Positions 10,705-22,816 of a stretch of 64,000 nt of DNA are shown one piece after another. Below the pieces are notes generated by a model. That model saw only the letters and a program-made list of their open reading frames with translations, was not told the DNA's origin and did not search any database. The stretch's first letter is position 1; the number at the start of each line of letters is the position of its first letter. This stretch comes from Antedon mediterranea (taxonomy: Eukaryota; Echinodermata; Crinoidea; Comatulida; Antedonidae). The stretch covers positions 16,710,101 through 16,774,100 of the forward strand of contig NC_092677.1 in the NCBI RefSeq assembly GCF_964355755.1, in the 5' to 3' direction. The position numbers were made by a program, and so were the translations under genes.

Positions 10705-11658
10705 ATGGTCGACGTTGTTGATAACGAAGTAATTTTAAATGAGCCCGTCAATCCACACCCCGTGCCCCACCTAAGACAAACCGATTTCCTTCCCAAAAGA
10801 TATGACGGTTCCATAACCGATCACGACCAATGTAGTGCACATTACTTATCGTTTACCGACTACCTTGAGGCCCACACTTTAGAAAACCCTGTAAACAATG
10901 CCCAATTAATTAATGTAATAAGTATTTTCAAACGTAGCCTTCAGGGCCAAGCTAGACTCTGGATTGAGAGAAAGCAGTTCGATTCACTAGAATCCTTAAA
11001 AACCCAATTCATCAACAGGTTTAGTAAAAACAAATCAATCTATGCGCACATAAGAGAATACGATTCAATTACATACACCACTGGCGACAACGCCGAAAAG
11101 CACTTAACCAAAATCAAACAAGCCGCAGACAGAATTGGATACGCTGACCAGCAGATAAAGAATAAATTTATTTCGACCCTTCCACCAAAATGTAGAGCAG
11201 CTGTAGCCATGTCCACCCCAATCGATGCCACTATTGACAATATCGTAAATAGCACACAAAATTACCTTGACCTTTCCGTAGATGATGCCACACGGGAAGT
11301 TTCATTCAACATCAATAAGGAAACAGATAATAGTCTCGAATCGCTCCAACATGAGATAAATTCTCTTAAGTTAGATATAGCCACAACAAAACGATCCCTT
11401 AATGATGATACTCGACGCTCACGTTCCCCCACCCGAAATTATATCCCAAGACGAAACCGAAGCCCAAGCCCCTACAAACCCCGATTCCAGACCCCATCGA
11501 CCCCAAGATATAGACAACCTCCCCCAACCTGTTATTACTGCGGGAAACCAGGCCACATAGCAAGGCACTGCCGACAACAAAACCGTTCTTACGGAAATTA
11601 TCCCCCGCCATACCCATATTCAAACAATTACTACCCTAGCCACCAGCAGGATTTTTAA
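10705..11658 (+). CDS. gag: Retrotransposon Gag polyprotein
   Basis: 317 residues starting at ATG 10705 and intact. The middle has capsid-like features of Ty3 Gag (FKRSLQGQARLWIERKQF, then SLESLKTQFINRF, roughly residues 70-115). The C terminus is Arg/Ser/Pro-rich (DDTRRSRSPTRN) followed by one zinc knuckle CYYCGKPGHIARHC, the C-x2-C-x4-H-x4-C nucleic-acid-binding motif, near residues 277-290. The product would assemble particles around the element RNA. pol lies in another frame, with stop codons between the two ORFs, so simple overlap frameshifting is not evident. Confidence 0.88.
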   Translation: MVDVVDNEVILNEPVNPHPVPHLRQTDFLPKRYDGSITDHDQCSAHYLSFTDYLEAHTLENPVNNAQLINVISIFKRSLQGQARLWIERKQFDSLESLKTQFINRFSKNKSIYAHIREYDSITYTTGDNAEKHLTKIKQAADRIGYADQQIKNKFISTLPPKCRAAVAMSTPIDATIDNIVNSTQNYLDLSVDDATREVSFNINKETDNSLESLQHEINSLKLDIATTKRSLNDDTRRSRSPTRNYIPRRNRSPSPYKPRFQTPSTPRYRQPPPTCYYCGKPGHIARHCRQQNRSYGNYPPPYPYSNNYYPSHQQDF

Positions 11659-11738
11659 AAAGGGGACTAGATGCCGCCTATAATCTGGCCCCCCATACTA
11701 AATACGACAATTTTAAGGCAAAATACTTAGGGAATTAA

Positions 11739-14700
11739 GATAATATTGATTTGTTACTTAACGACAGAAATTACGTTAAAGGAAATTTACCAGATGGTAG
11801 AAATGTTTTAACTTTATTTGACAGTGGTTCAACTAGAACTATAATCTCACAATCGTACGTTAATTCCTCACTTTATTTATCGCGTCAAAAACCAATTAAA
11901 GTGAACACAACTAAATTTAGATTAGGTAACGGTGACTTCTTATATTCCAACCACTTAGTGCAATTCGAATTATTTATCCAAGGACACAAATTTAAAATTT
12001 CAGCATTAATCGTAAAAAATTTGACAGGTATTGACCTGATACTTGGAACCGAAACATTGTCTGAACTCGACGGTACTTTAAATTTTAAGGAAAACACCTT
12101 TCGCATTAGACCAAAGATTTTTAGCTTTCGTCCTGTCCACAAGATTTTTCTTAAACCCGGTGATACTAAAACAGTTAAATTAAAAGGAAGGGTTCCCGCC
12201 TTTGTACGCAATTTTGATGTTGTTCTACATACAACTACCCATATTTCAAAACTTTGTCCATCAGATATGTTAGTAAAATTACATAGAGGAGAAACCAACA
12301 TTGATATCACTAACAACACAAACAGAAACGTATCTCTAAATACACATCAACCTATCGCGAGCCTTCACTTAACCAACCTTGTAACAGTTACTAACGACCT
12401 ACCAATAGATAGAATAAAGTTGACCAATGACAACGCAAACAAGTACCCACATTTAGAACGTACAGACCCATTGCTATCTTTAACCGAGGAAGAAATAATC
12501 AGAAAACAAGTTGATTTAACAGACAGCGTTTTAACACATAGAGAAAAAGAAGATTTGTATAAAACCTTACAACAAAACAGAAACGCATTTTCACTTTATG
12601 GTGAACTATCTAGCTGCCCAAACTTCAAAGCTGACATACACCTCTCTAACGATGAACCATTTTTTATTCGACCATACTTCGCGACAGACAAAGACAAACA
12701 TGTTATTGAGGCTGAATTGAACAAATTAGTCAAATTAGGAATCTTAGCAGTAGGACACCAATCGTATACTTCCCCTGTCCTTCTTGTTTCAAAGAAAAAT
12801 TCAAAAGATAAAAGAGTTGTCACAGACTTCCGCTATCTCAATTCCAGGATAAAACGTATTAATCACCCATTCCCATTATTGGCCGAAACTTTGAAAACAA
12901 TAGGTAACGCTAATGCACAGATTCTTAGCGTAATTGATTTGAAATCAGCGTTCCACTGTGTACCATTAGCCGAACATGCCCAACAATACACAGGTATAGC
13001 TTCATATCATGGTGGAAAGCATTATTATTATAAGAGATTAGCACAAGGATTAAACGTTTCGCCAGGTATATTTCAAGCAAAGATTGACGAAATTTTAAAT
13101 GAAATCCCAAATTCTAGAGAATTCTGTATCGCCCATCATGATGATATTATTTTATTTAGCCAAGACAAATTTGCTCATAAGCAGCACCTCGTTTCCGTTT
13201 TACAAGCCCTACAATTAAATGGTTTTAGAATTTGCCCAAAGAAATGTAAGTTATTCAAGAATAAAGTGCAATATATGGGACACACCATCCTGATTAATTC
13301 TTCAGGACACGCATGTATCACACCATTAGGCGACAGGTGTGCAGCTATCCGAAATTTGCCAGTCCCACGAACCCATAAAGAAACTAAACGATTTATTGGT
13401 GCAGTAAATTATGTATCCCATTTTTTCCCTCAAATACAATCAATTTTACGTCCGTTACATACACTCGCAAGTAAACGCCGAAAATTTGTTTGGTCTACTT
13501 AACACCAGAAAGCATTTGACGAAATTAAACAATTAATGGTTAAACCACCAACTCTTCAAATGCCTAGAAAAGAAGGTAGATTTACGCTATATAGCGACAC
13601 TTCCAGAACCGCAACAGGTTCATATTTAACACAAACAGTAAACGGTAAAGAACACATAATAGGTTATTATTCCAAAATCTTACCACAAGCCTGTCAACGA
13701 TATAGCGTCACAGAATTAGAGTTATTTGGACTTTACATTAACGTTTCAGCATTTCGACATTTACTAAAGGGTTGCGAATTTGATGCATTCGTAGACCACT
13801 CAGCAATTGTACAAATTTGGAATTCAAAAGATCAGCCATCCCCGTTTACAGAAACTAATATTACGATTGTCCGGATACATTTTCCAAATTGGTTATAAGA
13901 AAGGAACTGAATTAGTTTTAGCAGATTTTCTCTCCCGAGCCCCTTGTGATGACGATTCCGAAATCGATCAAGTTGTACCCATTGCATTTAATATTACAGA
14001 GACTGAATCTATTAACCCGATTACAAACACATCTACTAGCAGACCAGTAACAAGGTCCTACGCCAAGAAAATGGGAATAAATATACCTGACCTACATAAA
14101 CCCAAACCAGTACAAACGCCCGTCATTAATCAAAATCCAGTGACAACAAACACGCGACCTACACCTCAACCTACCGCTACACCACAGATAATCATGAGAC
14201 AACAAACAAACGCACATCGATCACCGCCTATCATAACGCCACCTATCGTAACACCACCCCCAATACGTAATGTAAACATTCGACAACCTCCAGAGGAACG
14301 ACTAGTAGACAAAAATAAGCTAAGCAAAGATACTACACATCGAAATGTACCAGTTGAATTGTATACATCGCCCAAACCACTAGTACCCAACATAACTGAA
14401 TTTAAGTCAGCACACATCCCAAAACAACAAGACCTAGATAGATTAATGGATGTTATTCAAAGAAAGATAATTAGAGATTATAACCTCCCAGTAGATGTTA
14501 AACAATTACGTGTTGAACAAGAAACTTCACCATTCTTTAAGCCAGTTTACGATTATTTAGCTCATGATATCCTTCCAGCTGATAAGAAAGCAGCTCGTGC
14601 AGTTCAGAATAAGTCAGAGCAGTACATATTGTGCAACGGTTTACTATTCCGTTTATTTTTCCAAGATAAAGGTGGAGAATTTGTATTGCAATTAGCTGTT

Positions 14701-16011
14701 CCTGAAAACTTAGCAGAGACTGTTATTTCTCAGTATCACGACAATTTGTTAAGTAGCCACCAAGGTACGATGCGTACTTACCTTACTATTAGGAAATTAT
14801 TTTACATGCCCCTTATGTTCGAGAAAGTCAACAATTATACCCAAGCGTGTCTTAGATGTCAACAATTTCGTCCCAAAACCGATAAATTACGTCCTTTACA
14901 CGATCGAGTACCAGCAACTTACCGTCCCTTTCATACACTCAGTCTAGATTTTAAGAGTATGCCAACTTCACCTTCAGGTTTTAAACATATTATGGTAGTA
15001 TGTGATGAGATAACTAGATTTTTGATTTGTGTACCTTTGAAATCCATTGATGCCGAAACAATTTGTGAAGCACTAATTCAAAAGGTAATCAGTATTTTTG
15101 GACCCCCATCTCGTCTTATTTCAGATGCAGCAACCTCCCTTACAGGAAAATTATTAACACTATTATGTAACACCCTTAATATTGATAGGAAAATCATCAG
15201 CGTCCACAATCACGGTAGTTTACAAGTTGAACGTCATATCCGCACCGTATCGGACCTGTTAAAGGTCAACCTTAACCAATTCGGAACAGATTGGGTTAGA
15301 TTTGTATCAACAACATGTTATGCTTATAACTCGTTTTCATCCCCACATCTAGGAAACCACTCCCCTTACGAATTAGTTTTTGGCCGCCAACCTCCAAGTT
15401 TGACCTCATTAGCATTTAACCCTATTTCAGGATTGTCTCATTCCTATGAAGAATACTTTGAACATCTCAAGAAGAAATTTCAAAACATTTCACAGACAAT
15501 GCTACAATTACAGCGAACACAACAAAACGTCCAAAACTCAAAGATTTCCCAACGCTTAGAAAAAAGTCCAATTTACTCAGTAGGACAACTCGTATATTTA
15601 TACAAGCCAACATCATCATCACTAACGGCAAATTCAAAGAAAATCGCCGCAGAATGGGTCGGACCATTAGTGATTCATGAAGTACTAGACAGAACACACT
15701 ACATCCTAGCGACGATTAAAGGAGAAATACTTCGCGACGTATTCAATTATAACAGACTGAAACCCTGTTTTATGAGAACGCCTAAAGAACGCAAAAATTT
15801 TACACATCTACAAAAACTTAAACAATTGTTGAATGAACCCACCGATGATAATAACGAGAAAATCCAAAACACCATTAATGTAGTAAATGACGAAACCAAT
15901 GTCGAATTTGTAGACGAACATGATAGGACACCAGCCCAATTGCAATCAGATACCCTTACACATCCAACTAAGATAGACCCCTTAACTTGCAACCTTACAT
16001 TGACTGTGTAG
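11739..16011 (+). pseudogene. pol: Retrotransposon Pol (PR-RT-RH-IN), interrupted
   Basis: Protease is marked by LTLFDSGSTRTIIS and ILGTETLSELDG. Reverse transcriptase has VVTDFRYLNSRIKRINHPFP, SVIDLKSAFH and IAHHDDIILFS, so the usual YxDD reads HHDD. RNase H has LYSDTS, ELELFGL and VDHSAI. Integrase has a zinc-binding HHCC region (HDNLLSSH ... CLRC) and DDE residues in SLDFKSM, LISDAATS and LQVERHIRTV (D-x34-E). TAA at 13501-13503 interrupts the RT/RNase H connection. The frame changes near 13845 in a CCCC run: KDQPSP continues in the other frame as RLQKLILRLSGY. The integrase half is open to 16011. The element could not make full Pol as it stands. Confidence 0.88.
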
Positions 16012-16358
16012 AGAATAACATGGGATTAGCAGCCCCATTCCAAATGAAAGAAGAACAAATTAAGGAACAAACTAATTTAATTATGACAGCACCTAATGAT
16101 TCAAATATGACATTAAACCGAGGTAGATTTAAAGCAGGACATTTCCAAGTTTTAGTTTCGTATTCTAAACCGACTTCAGCCAAACGCAACACCGATAAAA
16201 CAAAACACGAATCTAATGATCGCAAATTTTGGTGGAATATTGACAGATATAACGATACAGATAAATTGATTAAAGAGATCATTAAAGATAAACAGATACT
16301 GATAAGTGGATCGCCAAAACGATTCATAAAACGTTTGTATAATGCAACAAATTACTGA
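15987..16358 (+). CDS. Small third ORF after integrase
   Basis: A ~120-residue open frame overlaps the integrase end by 25 bases in a different frame; the first ATG gives a start at 16020. It is hydrophilic (GRFKAGHFQVLVSYSK, DRKFWWNIDRYND, ISGSPKRFIKRLYN) with no signal peptide or membrane helix, so it does not look like an envelope protein. It may be a displaced C-terminal Pol segment after a frameshift, or an accessory ORF. I do not recognise the family. Confidence 0.4.
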   Translation: MQPYIDCVENNMGLAAPFQMKEEQIKEQTNLIMTAPNDSNMTLNRGRFKAGHFQVLVSYSKPTSAKRNTDKTKHESNDRKFWWNIDRYNDTDKLIKEIIKDKQILISGSPKRFIKRLYNATNY

Positions 16359-17250
16359 TTTAATTTTTTGCAAGAAATTTTTTTTAATTACGACATTTGC
16401 TAAATTAATGATAGCATAGTCTACGTATTTGATGAGATTTGTTAAATAATAATGTGATTTCAGTTAAAAGAGAATTGAATTTATGTTTAAGTATTGATTT
16501 TGTAACGAGTTTTTTGATAATGATTAACTTTGAATTTTGAATGATCGATATATTGAGATATTAAAAGGAACGACAAGCATTTTGTAACAAATATTTTGTT
16601 TAACCTTTGAGTCGTCAATCTCAAGCATTACTTAATTGATATACAATAACAGGAGATTTTCTTAGTACTTTTAATTTCAATTTTTTTTTTAAATTGAGTA
16701 CAAAAGTCGAATTTGTCGACCGATTGAAATCGTAATTACCTGTAAATATAAATGCTTAAATCGATAAAGTTGTGACGATAATGATATATTGTGGATAAGT
16801 TTGTGTCAACAGGACACACACACATTTGTTTCTTTAAAGTTTTAAGTGATTAAGTTTGATATTTGATTTTAGGCTAATCAGCCACAGTTTCTTGAGTTTT
16901 ATGTTTTGATTTGATTGATTTATGTTTGAAGGCCATTAGAACGCGATGAGTTGTCGCACGATTTGATGTATGTTCAATGTAACATACTATTTTTAAGTTT
17001 TGTAATTTTATTTTCAACCGATTTATGTTTGATTTACGCGAATTTTTATACCAAATTCATTTTTAATTTTAATTTTTTTAAAGAGAGAGAAGAGAGAAGA
17101 GAGAGAGTGAAAGTGATAAGGTTACACTTCAGAGTCAATGGTTTTGGCTAACTCAATTTTTGCTTATATGTATAATAATGTTTTTTTTCTTTTATATAAC
17201 TTTAATTTTGCATGCCACTATTATAACCATTTTATATGTTAAATAGATTA

Positions 17251-17276
17251 GAAAAAAAAAAAGGGAAACAGAGAGA
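17251..17276 (+). promoter_or_regulatory. Polypurine tract next to the 3' LTR
   Basis: An uninterrupted purine run (GAAAAAAAAAAAGGG), then AAACAGAGAGA, ends exactly where the LTR begins with TGTAATATA. This is the expected plus-strand DNA primer site for an LTR retrotransposon and fixes the LTR's left edge. Confidence 0.75.
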
Positions 17277-17915
17277 TGTAATATAACGATATACTTTTAT
17301 ATTTAAGAAATCGACCTTTGTATCGGAATTCAAATAAGTTCACAAACTTGACCCAGAAAGTCCAGAGGAGAGTTTGTCCAGATGTTTTAATGACCATTTA
17401 GTTTATAATAGAATCCCTAAAGAAAACACTTAGCTTAATTTTGTGACTTTTCCCATCGTTAAACCAGGAGTGATTGACACTATTTAAGTACAGATTTGAC
17501 AGTGTCATCCATCACAGAAATACCTTATTATACCGTTAATCACTCCCACTTAAACACCCCTGGATCAACTTAGGACCAATCGTTACCCTCACAGATTACG
17601 TAGTGACATATGCAAATGAACCGAGGGCCAATATACTCCCAAGTTTCAGAAGGGCCCAGACACACCTTACAGCCACCTCACGGAGCACACACCTTACAGC
17701 CACTTCACGGAGCACACACCTCACAGCCACTTCTTCAGAAGCAGACCTACACACTTCACACCTCACCGACAGCATCATTGACCCTCCGTTCCTTATCTAT
17801 ACTTATAGTTGTATATTGTACTGAAGTATTATACTGAATAAACAATATATGTGTTACGACAGTCAAGCGAGTCAGAGTCTTCATTAGTACCTCAACAACG
17901 CAACACTATATTACA
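17277..17915 (+). repeat. 3' LTR (639 bp)
   Basis: Begins TGTAATATA and ends TATATTACA, the canonical TG...CA with a 9-bp inverted end. A poly(A) signal AATAAA lies at 17837-17842. Near 17665-17740 are three ~26-bp repeats containing ACCTTACAGCCACYTCACGG, possibly enhancer-like. The matching 5' LTR is absent from the window. Confidence 0.85.
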
Positions 17916-20900
17916 GTATGTCAAACCATTCATGCATTGCAAATCATTTTTCTTATGTTTTTCAGCCATTAATATCAAAATGAGTGGGTAACAGACTTGT
18001 GTGTTAGTTGGCTTTCATTCTATTAATTCCATCCATGCCACTTTTATTAATTTCTTTAGGGTTTGAAAGAACTGTGGTTCAGCTACAGAAATCAAGGCAG
18101 AACTTAAAGACATAAAACGTATTAAAGTTGACTATAACACATCTATAATCACAGAGAAGGGCATCAACAAACCTGATCTTATTGAACTAGATGAGCTGCC
18201 TGTTGATTTACCAATATTATCTTAAGAGGCATTGTTGGAGCTATAGGCATTACTGGACAAACCACCGTGTAAACAAATGGTAAGTGTATTCTGGCCACTG
18301 ATAATTAGTATCAGTATTGCCTTTATACTGCATGAAATGCATCATTACTATGTTGTAATGCTACTGTGTAGAATATAAATAAACCTGAAATTGTAGAAAG
18401 CACGGAGAAAAACAAATTTCCTAATATTTTTCGGCCTGTGCAGTTACGAGATCGATGAGTTCACGTAACCAAGTTGATATTGATTTATCTCGTATCTTAT
18501 CGGACACTAAATTGTAGTCAAAGACTGTTTCCTAGCTTGCCTTTAGACAGTAAAACCTTTCTACTTGCTCAACGCGAGGACATCTAAATTAAGCAGTATA
18601 CCCGTTGGTTTCTTTTTCCAATCTGATATTTTTATGTGAAAAGGCTCCCGCCGATAAAGGATTGGAGGGTACGAAAATTGTATTTTAAATTTAAGATAGG
18701 CGTCATAGTAAGCATCACCATTGCTTTAACCCAAAATATGACCACGTCACACTAAAGATTGTATTAATTATCATAGAGTTCATGGTGTTGCATATTGTAC
18801 AATCAATCAAAAGAATCTTCAATGTATTATTTTACATTTAACATATTTTTAGATCGTAAAACTAGCGCTCATTGGCGGAAAAGATTGCAATTAGACAACC
18901 AAATGCATTGGACTGTCTTCTCAAGCCAGCTGTGGCAAGACAGTTTAATTGAACTGGGGCAGAGGAAAAGAAGGAGCTTCGAAAACTAATTTTAATGAAA
19001 GTGATAATAGGAGGTTTAGAGAAGAGCATTAAAATGGTACCCTTTTACGCCAACATTATATTGCAACAATTTCATCAGAAAAATACTTTTTGCAGGTTAC
19101 AGTAACTATAGGACACAATAAATATTCACAAATAAATATTTATATACTGGGTCAAAAAACAATGTGGTCAAGTAAAATATTTTAAGACAATTTGATTTGT
19201 CCTATTTTTAACAGGAGCAATTCGAAAAAATCCTAAATTAAATGATTCCACAAATGAGGATGTAATTGAGGCAGTAAAGACATATCTATAACAACTCCCT
19301 GTCTATACAATTCTAGAGAAAAGGAGGTGGCAGAAAAGACAGACAGTCAAAGCAAATTGTTGTCCTTGACCTAAGTAACATTGTAGACTAATTGTGTTTA
19401 TATTTACATACACTAATGTACTTTTATTTCATATGTTCGATTTGTATATTTAAAAAAGTCATTGTGTAGGATACAGCCATTTACCTACAGAAAAAGCATA
19501 CACGATGACTATGGCACAACTGGAAGAAAGATCTGAGAATACTGTACATCATACAGAAAGCAATAGACTGGCCCAAAATAAAGACAGGAGATGCTGAATT
19601 ATGACATAATTGTGATAATATTATATATTCAATGTAATTAATACAACTCTTTAGGTTGCTGGTTAAATACTAAAAGTAAAGTGGTACAATTCTTGAAAGT
19701 ACAAAACATAACATGAACATAATGACGATGACGTCATTTCTTATCAAAAGCATTCACATTACTTCACTCGCATCACGTCAATATGCACAAACTGTTATCG
19801 TTATAGTTGAAGATTGAAGAATAATTATAATTGTTTGTTAATTGAACGTTTGTGTGATTGATTCTGTTGATGGCACCCTTTGCTGATTCCTAATACTTAC
19901 AGGACCCATTATGGTTCTTGGGTGCAACAACAACAGAATCACAATATTTTATTTAGGAATATGGCCCTCATATGGGATTTATATGAGCTAAATGGGCTTT
20001 CCCATATGGTACCCATATGATTATTGGGTTAAAAAAAAATTGGAATCATATGGTACCCACCCATAAGTTGTACCAAGTTGTACAGTACCATTTGGGCTTG
20101 GTACATGGAAGTCGTTCAAACCATGCCATTGGAGACCAATGGTCATCATTCAAACCAACAAAATTAAATCTTGCTCCACGTGCGTGTGCCTGCTGTGATG
20201 AAACATTAATAATTCATCTCCTGTGTATTCTAGATAACAGTTAAATCCAGGACATTCACGTCATCTCATGATGGTATCACTGAAATTGTAAAAGGTCTAA
20301 GAAAACCCATGCAAACAATAAAAGAATTTTTTAAGTGGAAACACCAGAATACTGTAAATTTATGAGCAGTTCATATTATAATGAATACCAACTCTGAAGA
20401 GGAACAGATGACATACCTGGATGATGATGAAAAAAAAGGGAAGCTATTACAGAGTCATTGAGTAGGATACAGCCATTTACCTACAGAAAAACATACGCGA
20501 TGACTATGGCACAACTAGAAGAGAGATCTGGTGAATGTATTGCCAGTGAATACTGTACATCATACAGAAAGCAATAAACTGGCCCAAAATAAAGGAAGGA
20601 GATGCTGAAGCTTTGAATGAGAAAGAGAGAAATATTTTTAAGAGAGAAACATTTAAATTTATCAGATGAATAGATGAAACATGTATAATACCATCATCAC
20701 GAACGCTAAACATATCGCACTTAAGACTTCTCCAATCAGAGAGATTATTGTCTATGCATACCAAAGTGTACATAGACTTACTTAGTCTCTTGATCATTGT
20801 CAGATTCGGATAGAGCTCTTTGCTACAGGATATCAAAGTCTAGACGAAGAAGGTTTCCACACCACGTCAAACATCTTCTCTTTAATATAACTGTGCTCCA

Positions 20901-21302
20901 CTTTTCCTTGTTTGTGCTGTGTATTCTTATTCATTATAATCTTTATAAGCTGTGCTGCCATATTTTAATGAAATTGATTCTTTTATAATAATGCAATGTT
21001 TTTACTTGATATATTGTATAGAATTGGTTGTGCGTGTTGTAAAGTGATAATTATGTGATAATATTATATTCAATGGAATAATACAACTCTTTATAATTAG
21101 ATTGCTGGTTAAATACTAAAAGTAAAGTGGTACAACTTGAGTACAAAACATAACATGAACATAATAAATGAGACGTCATTTCTTATCAAGAGCATTCCAT
21201 TATTTTGCTCGCATCACGCGAATATGCACAAACAATTATCGATATAGTTGAAGATTAAAGAATATAATTGTTTGTTAATCGTATCTTTGTTTGTGTGATT
21301 CC
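17916..21302. repeat. 3.43-kb repeat unit, copy 2
   Basis: Matches copies 3 and 4 almost base for base but lacks the first ~38 bases, replaced by the retrotransposon boundary. It includes a private short insertion near 19290. The internal palindrome-rich patch CCCATATGGTACCCATATG lies near 20000. Confidence 0.9.
18060..19374 (+). pseudogene. DUF4806-like gene, copy 2 (broken)
   Basis: Keeps the TTTCTTTAG acceptor that copy 1 has lost. It carries the same in-frame TAG after GALLEL-type sequence and then ALLDKPPCKQM, the frameshifted FNWTG-type block (tryptophan retained, now FN-TGAEEKKELRKL after a change), and the last exon ending at TAA 19372-19374. The upstream exon of copy 1 is absent. 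A ~17-base insertion near 19290 is unique to this copy. Confidence 0.55.
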
Positions 21303-21479
21303 TGAATACTCCCATTTTAAGAACTTCAAGCAAGGGTATGTCAAACCATTCATGCATTGAAAATCATTTTTCTTATGTTTTTCAGCCATTAATATCAAAA
21401 TGAGTGGGTAACAGACTTGTGTGTTAGTTGGCTTTCATTCTATTAATTCCATCCATGCCACTTTTATTAATTTCTTTAG

Positions 21480-22816
21480 GGTTTGAAAGAACTGTGGTTC
21501 AGCTACAGAAATCAAGGCAGAACTTAAAGACATAAAACGTATTAAAGTTGACTATAACACATCTATAATCACAGAGAAGGGCATCAACAAACCTGATCTT
21601 ATTGAACTAGATGAGCTGCATGTTGATTTACCAATATTATCTTAAGAGGCATTGTTGGAGCTATAGGCATTACTGGACAAACCACCGTGTAAACAAATGG
21701 TAAGTGTATTCTGGCCACTGATAATTAGTATCAGTATTGCCTTTATACTGCATGAAATGCATCATTAATATGTTGTAATGCTACTGTGTAGAATATAAAT
21801 AAACCTCAAATTGTAGAAAGCACGGAGAAAAACAAATTTCCTAATATTTTTCGGCCTGTGCAGTTACGAGATCGATGAGTTCACGTAACCAAGTTGATAT
21901 TGATTTATCTCGTATCTTATCGGACACTAAATTGTAGTCAAAGACTGTTTCCTAGCTTGCCTTTAGACAGTAAAACCTTTCTACTTGCTCAACGCGAGGA
22001 CATCTAAATTAAGCATTTAGCTGAAAAGGCCCCAAGTGATTTCATGACATTTGTAGTATACCTGTTGGTTTCTTTTTCCAATCTGATATTTTTATGTGAA
22101 AAGGCTCCCGCCGATAAGGATTGGAGGGTACGAAAATTGTATTTTAAATTTAAGATAGGCGTCATAGTAAGCATCACCATTGCTTTAACCCAAAATATGA
22201 CCACGTCACACTAAAGATTGTATTAATTATCATAGAGTTCATGGTGTTGCTTATTGTACAATCAATCAAAAGAATCTTCAATGTATTATTTTACATTTAA
22301 CATATTTTTAGATCGTAAAACTAGCGCTCATTGGCGGAAAAGATTGCAATTAGACAACCAAATGCATTGGACTGTCTTCTCAAGCCAGCTGTGGCAAGAC
22401 AGTTTAATTGAACTGGGGCAAAGGAAAAGAAGGAGCTTCGAAAACTAATTTTAATGAAAGTGATAATAGGAGGTTTAGAGAAGAGCATTAAAATGGTACC
22501 CTTTTACGCCAACATTATATTGCAACAATTTCATCAGAAAAATACTTTTTGCAGGTTACAGTAACTATAGGACACAATAAATATTCACAAATAAATATTT
22601 ATATACTGGGTCAAAAAACAATGTGGTCAAGTAAAATATTTTAAGACAATTTGATTTGTCCTATTTTTAACAGGAGCAATTCGAAAAAATCCTAAATTAA
22701 ATGATTCCACAAATGAGGATGTAATTGAGGCAGTAAAGACATATCTGTACAATTCTAGAGAAAAGGAGGTGGCAGAAAAGACAGACAGTCAAAGCAAATT
22801 GTTGTCCTTGACCTAA
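21480..22816 (+). pseudogene. DUF4806-like gene, copy 3 (broken)
   Basis: Same exon blocks and same TAG nonsense codon as copy 2. Lesions shared by several copies were present before the array expanded. Copy-specific changes include CAT for CCT in the LPVDLP codon region (LHVDLP). Confidence 0.55.
21800..22140 (-). pseudogene. Possible tyrosine-recombinase fragment inserted in the unit
   Basis: Copies 2-4 carry ~290 bp absent from copy 1 (here 21800-22140; equivalents near 18380-18690 and 25225-25570). On the minus strand it reads CPRVEQVERFYCLKAS and then DKIRDKSISTWLRELIDLV with stops between. CP.V and S.ST..WL.ELI recall the catalytic domain of DIRS/Crypton-type tyrosine recombinases. The resemblance is weak and order within the domain is not complete. 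Confidence 0.25.

Larger units (their letters stand above)
10151..17915 (+). mobile_element. Ty3-type LTR retrotransposon, 5' LTR missing
   Basis: Order: leader, gag, protease-RT-RNase H-integrase, a small extra ORF, polypurine tract, 3' LTR (17277-17915, TGTAATATA...TATATTACA). No copy of the LTR exists at the left edge, where sequence jumps from repeat-unit DNA into the leader. The right edge abuts repeat-unit DNA near its beginning, not where copy 1 breaks off. Thus the element probably inserted early in a neighbouring unit, and a later deletion removed the 5' LTR plus the rest of copy 1. pol carries a nonsense codon and a frameshift, so it is inactive. PR-RT-RH-IN order places it in Ty3/Metaviridae; the clade is not resolved. 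Confidence 0.9.

Noticed and set aside
15987-16358. An envelope (env) gene making the Ty3 element a retrovirus
   Set aside because: No signal peptide, transmembrane helix or cysteine pattern; far too short.
17665-17740. Short regular repeats that might suggest a CRISPR array
   Set aside because: Three contiguous ~26-bp tandem copies inside an LTR with no unique spacers, in a eukaryotic genome.
20017-20244. Conserved 75-83-residue frame near the CATATGGTACC palindromes
   Set aside because: Conservation equals that of surrounding non-coding repeat DNA, the start differs among copies and no domain is seen.
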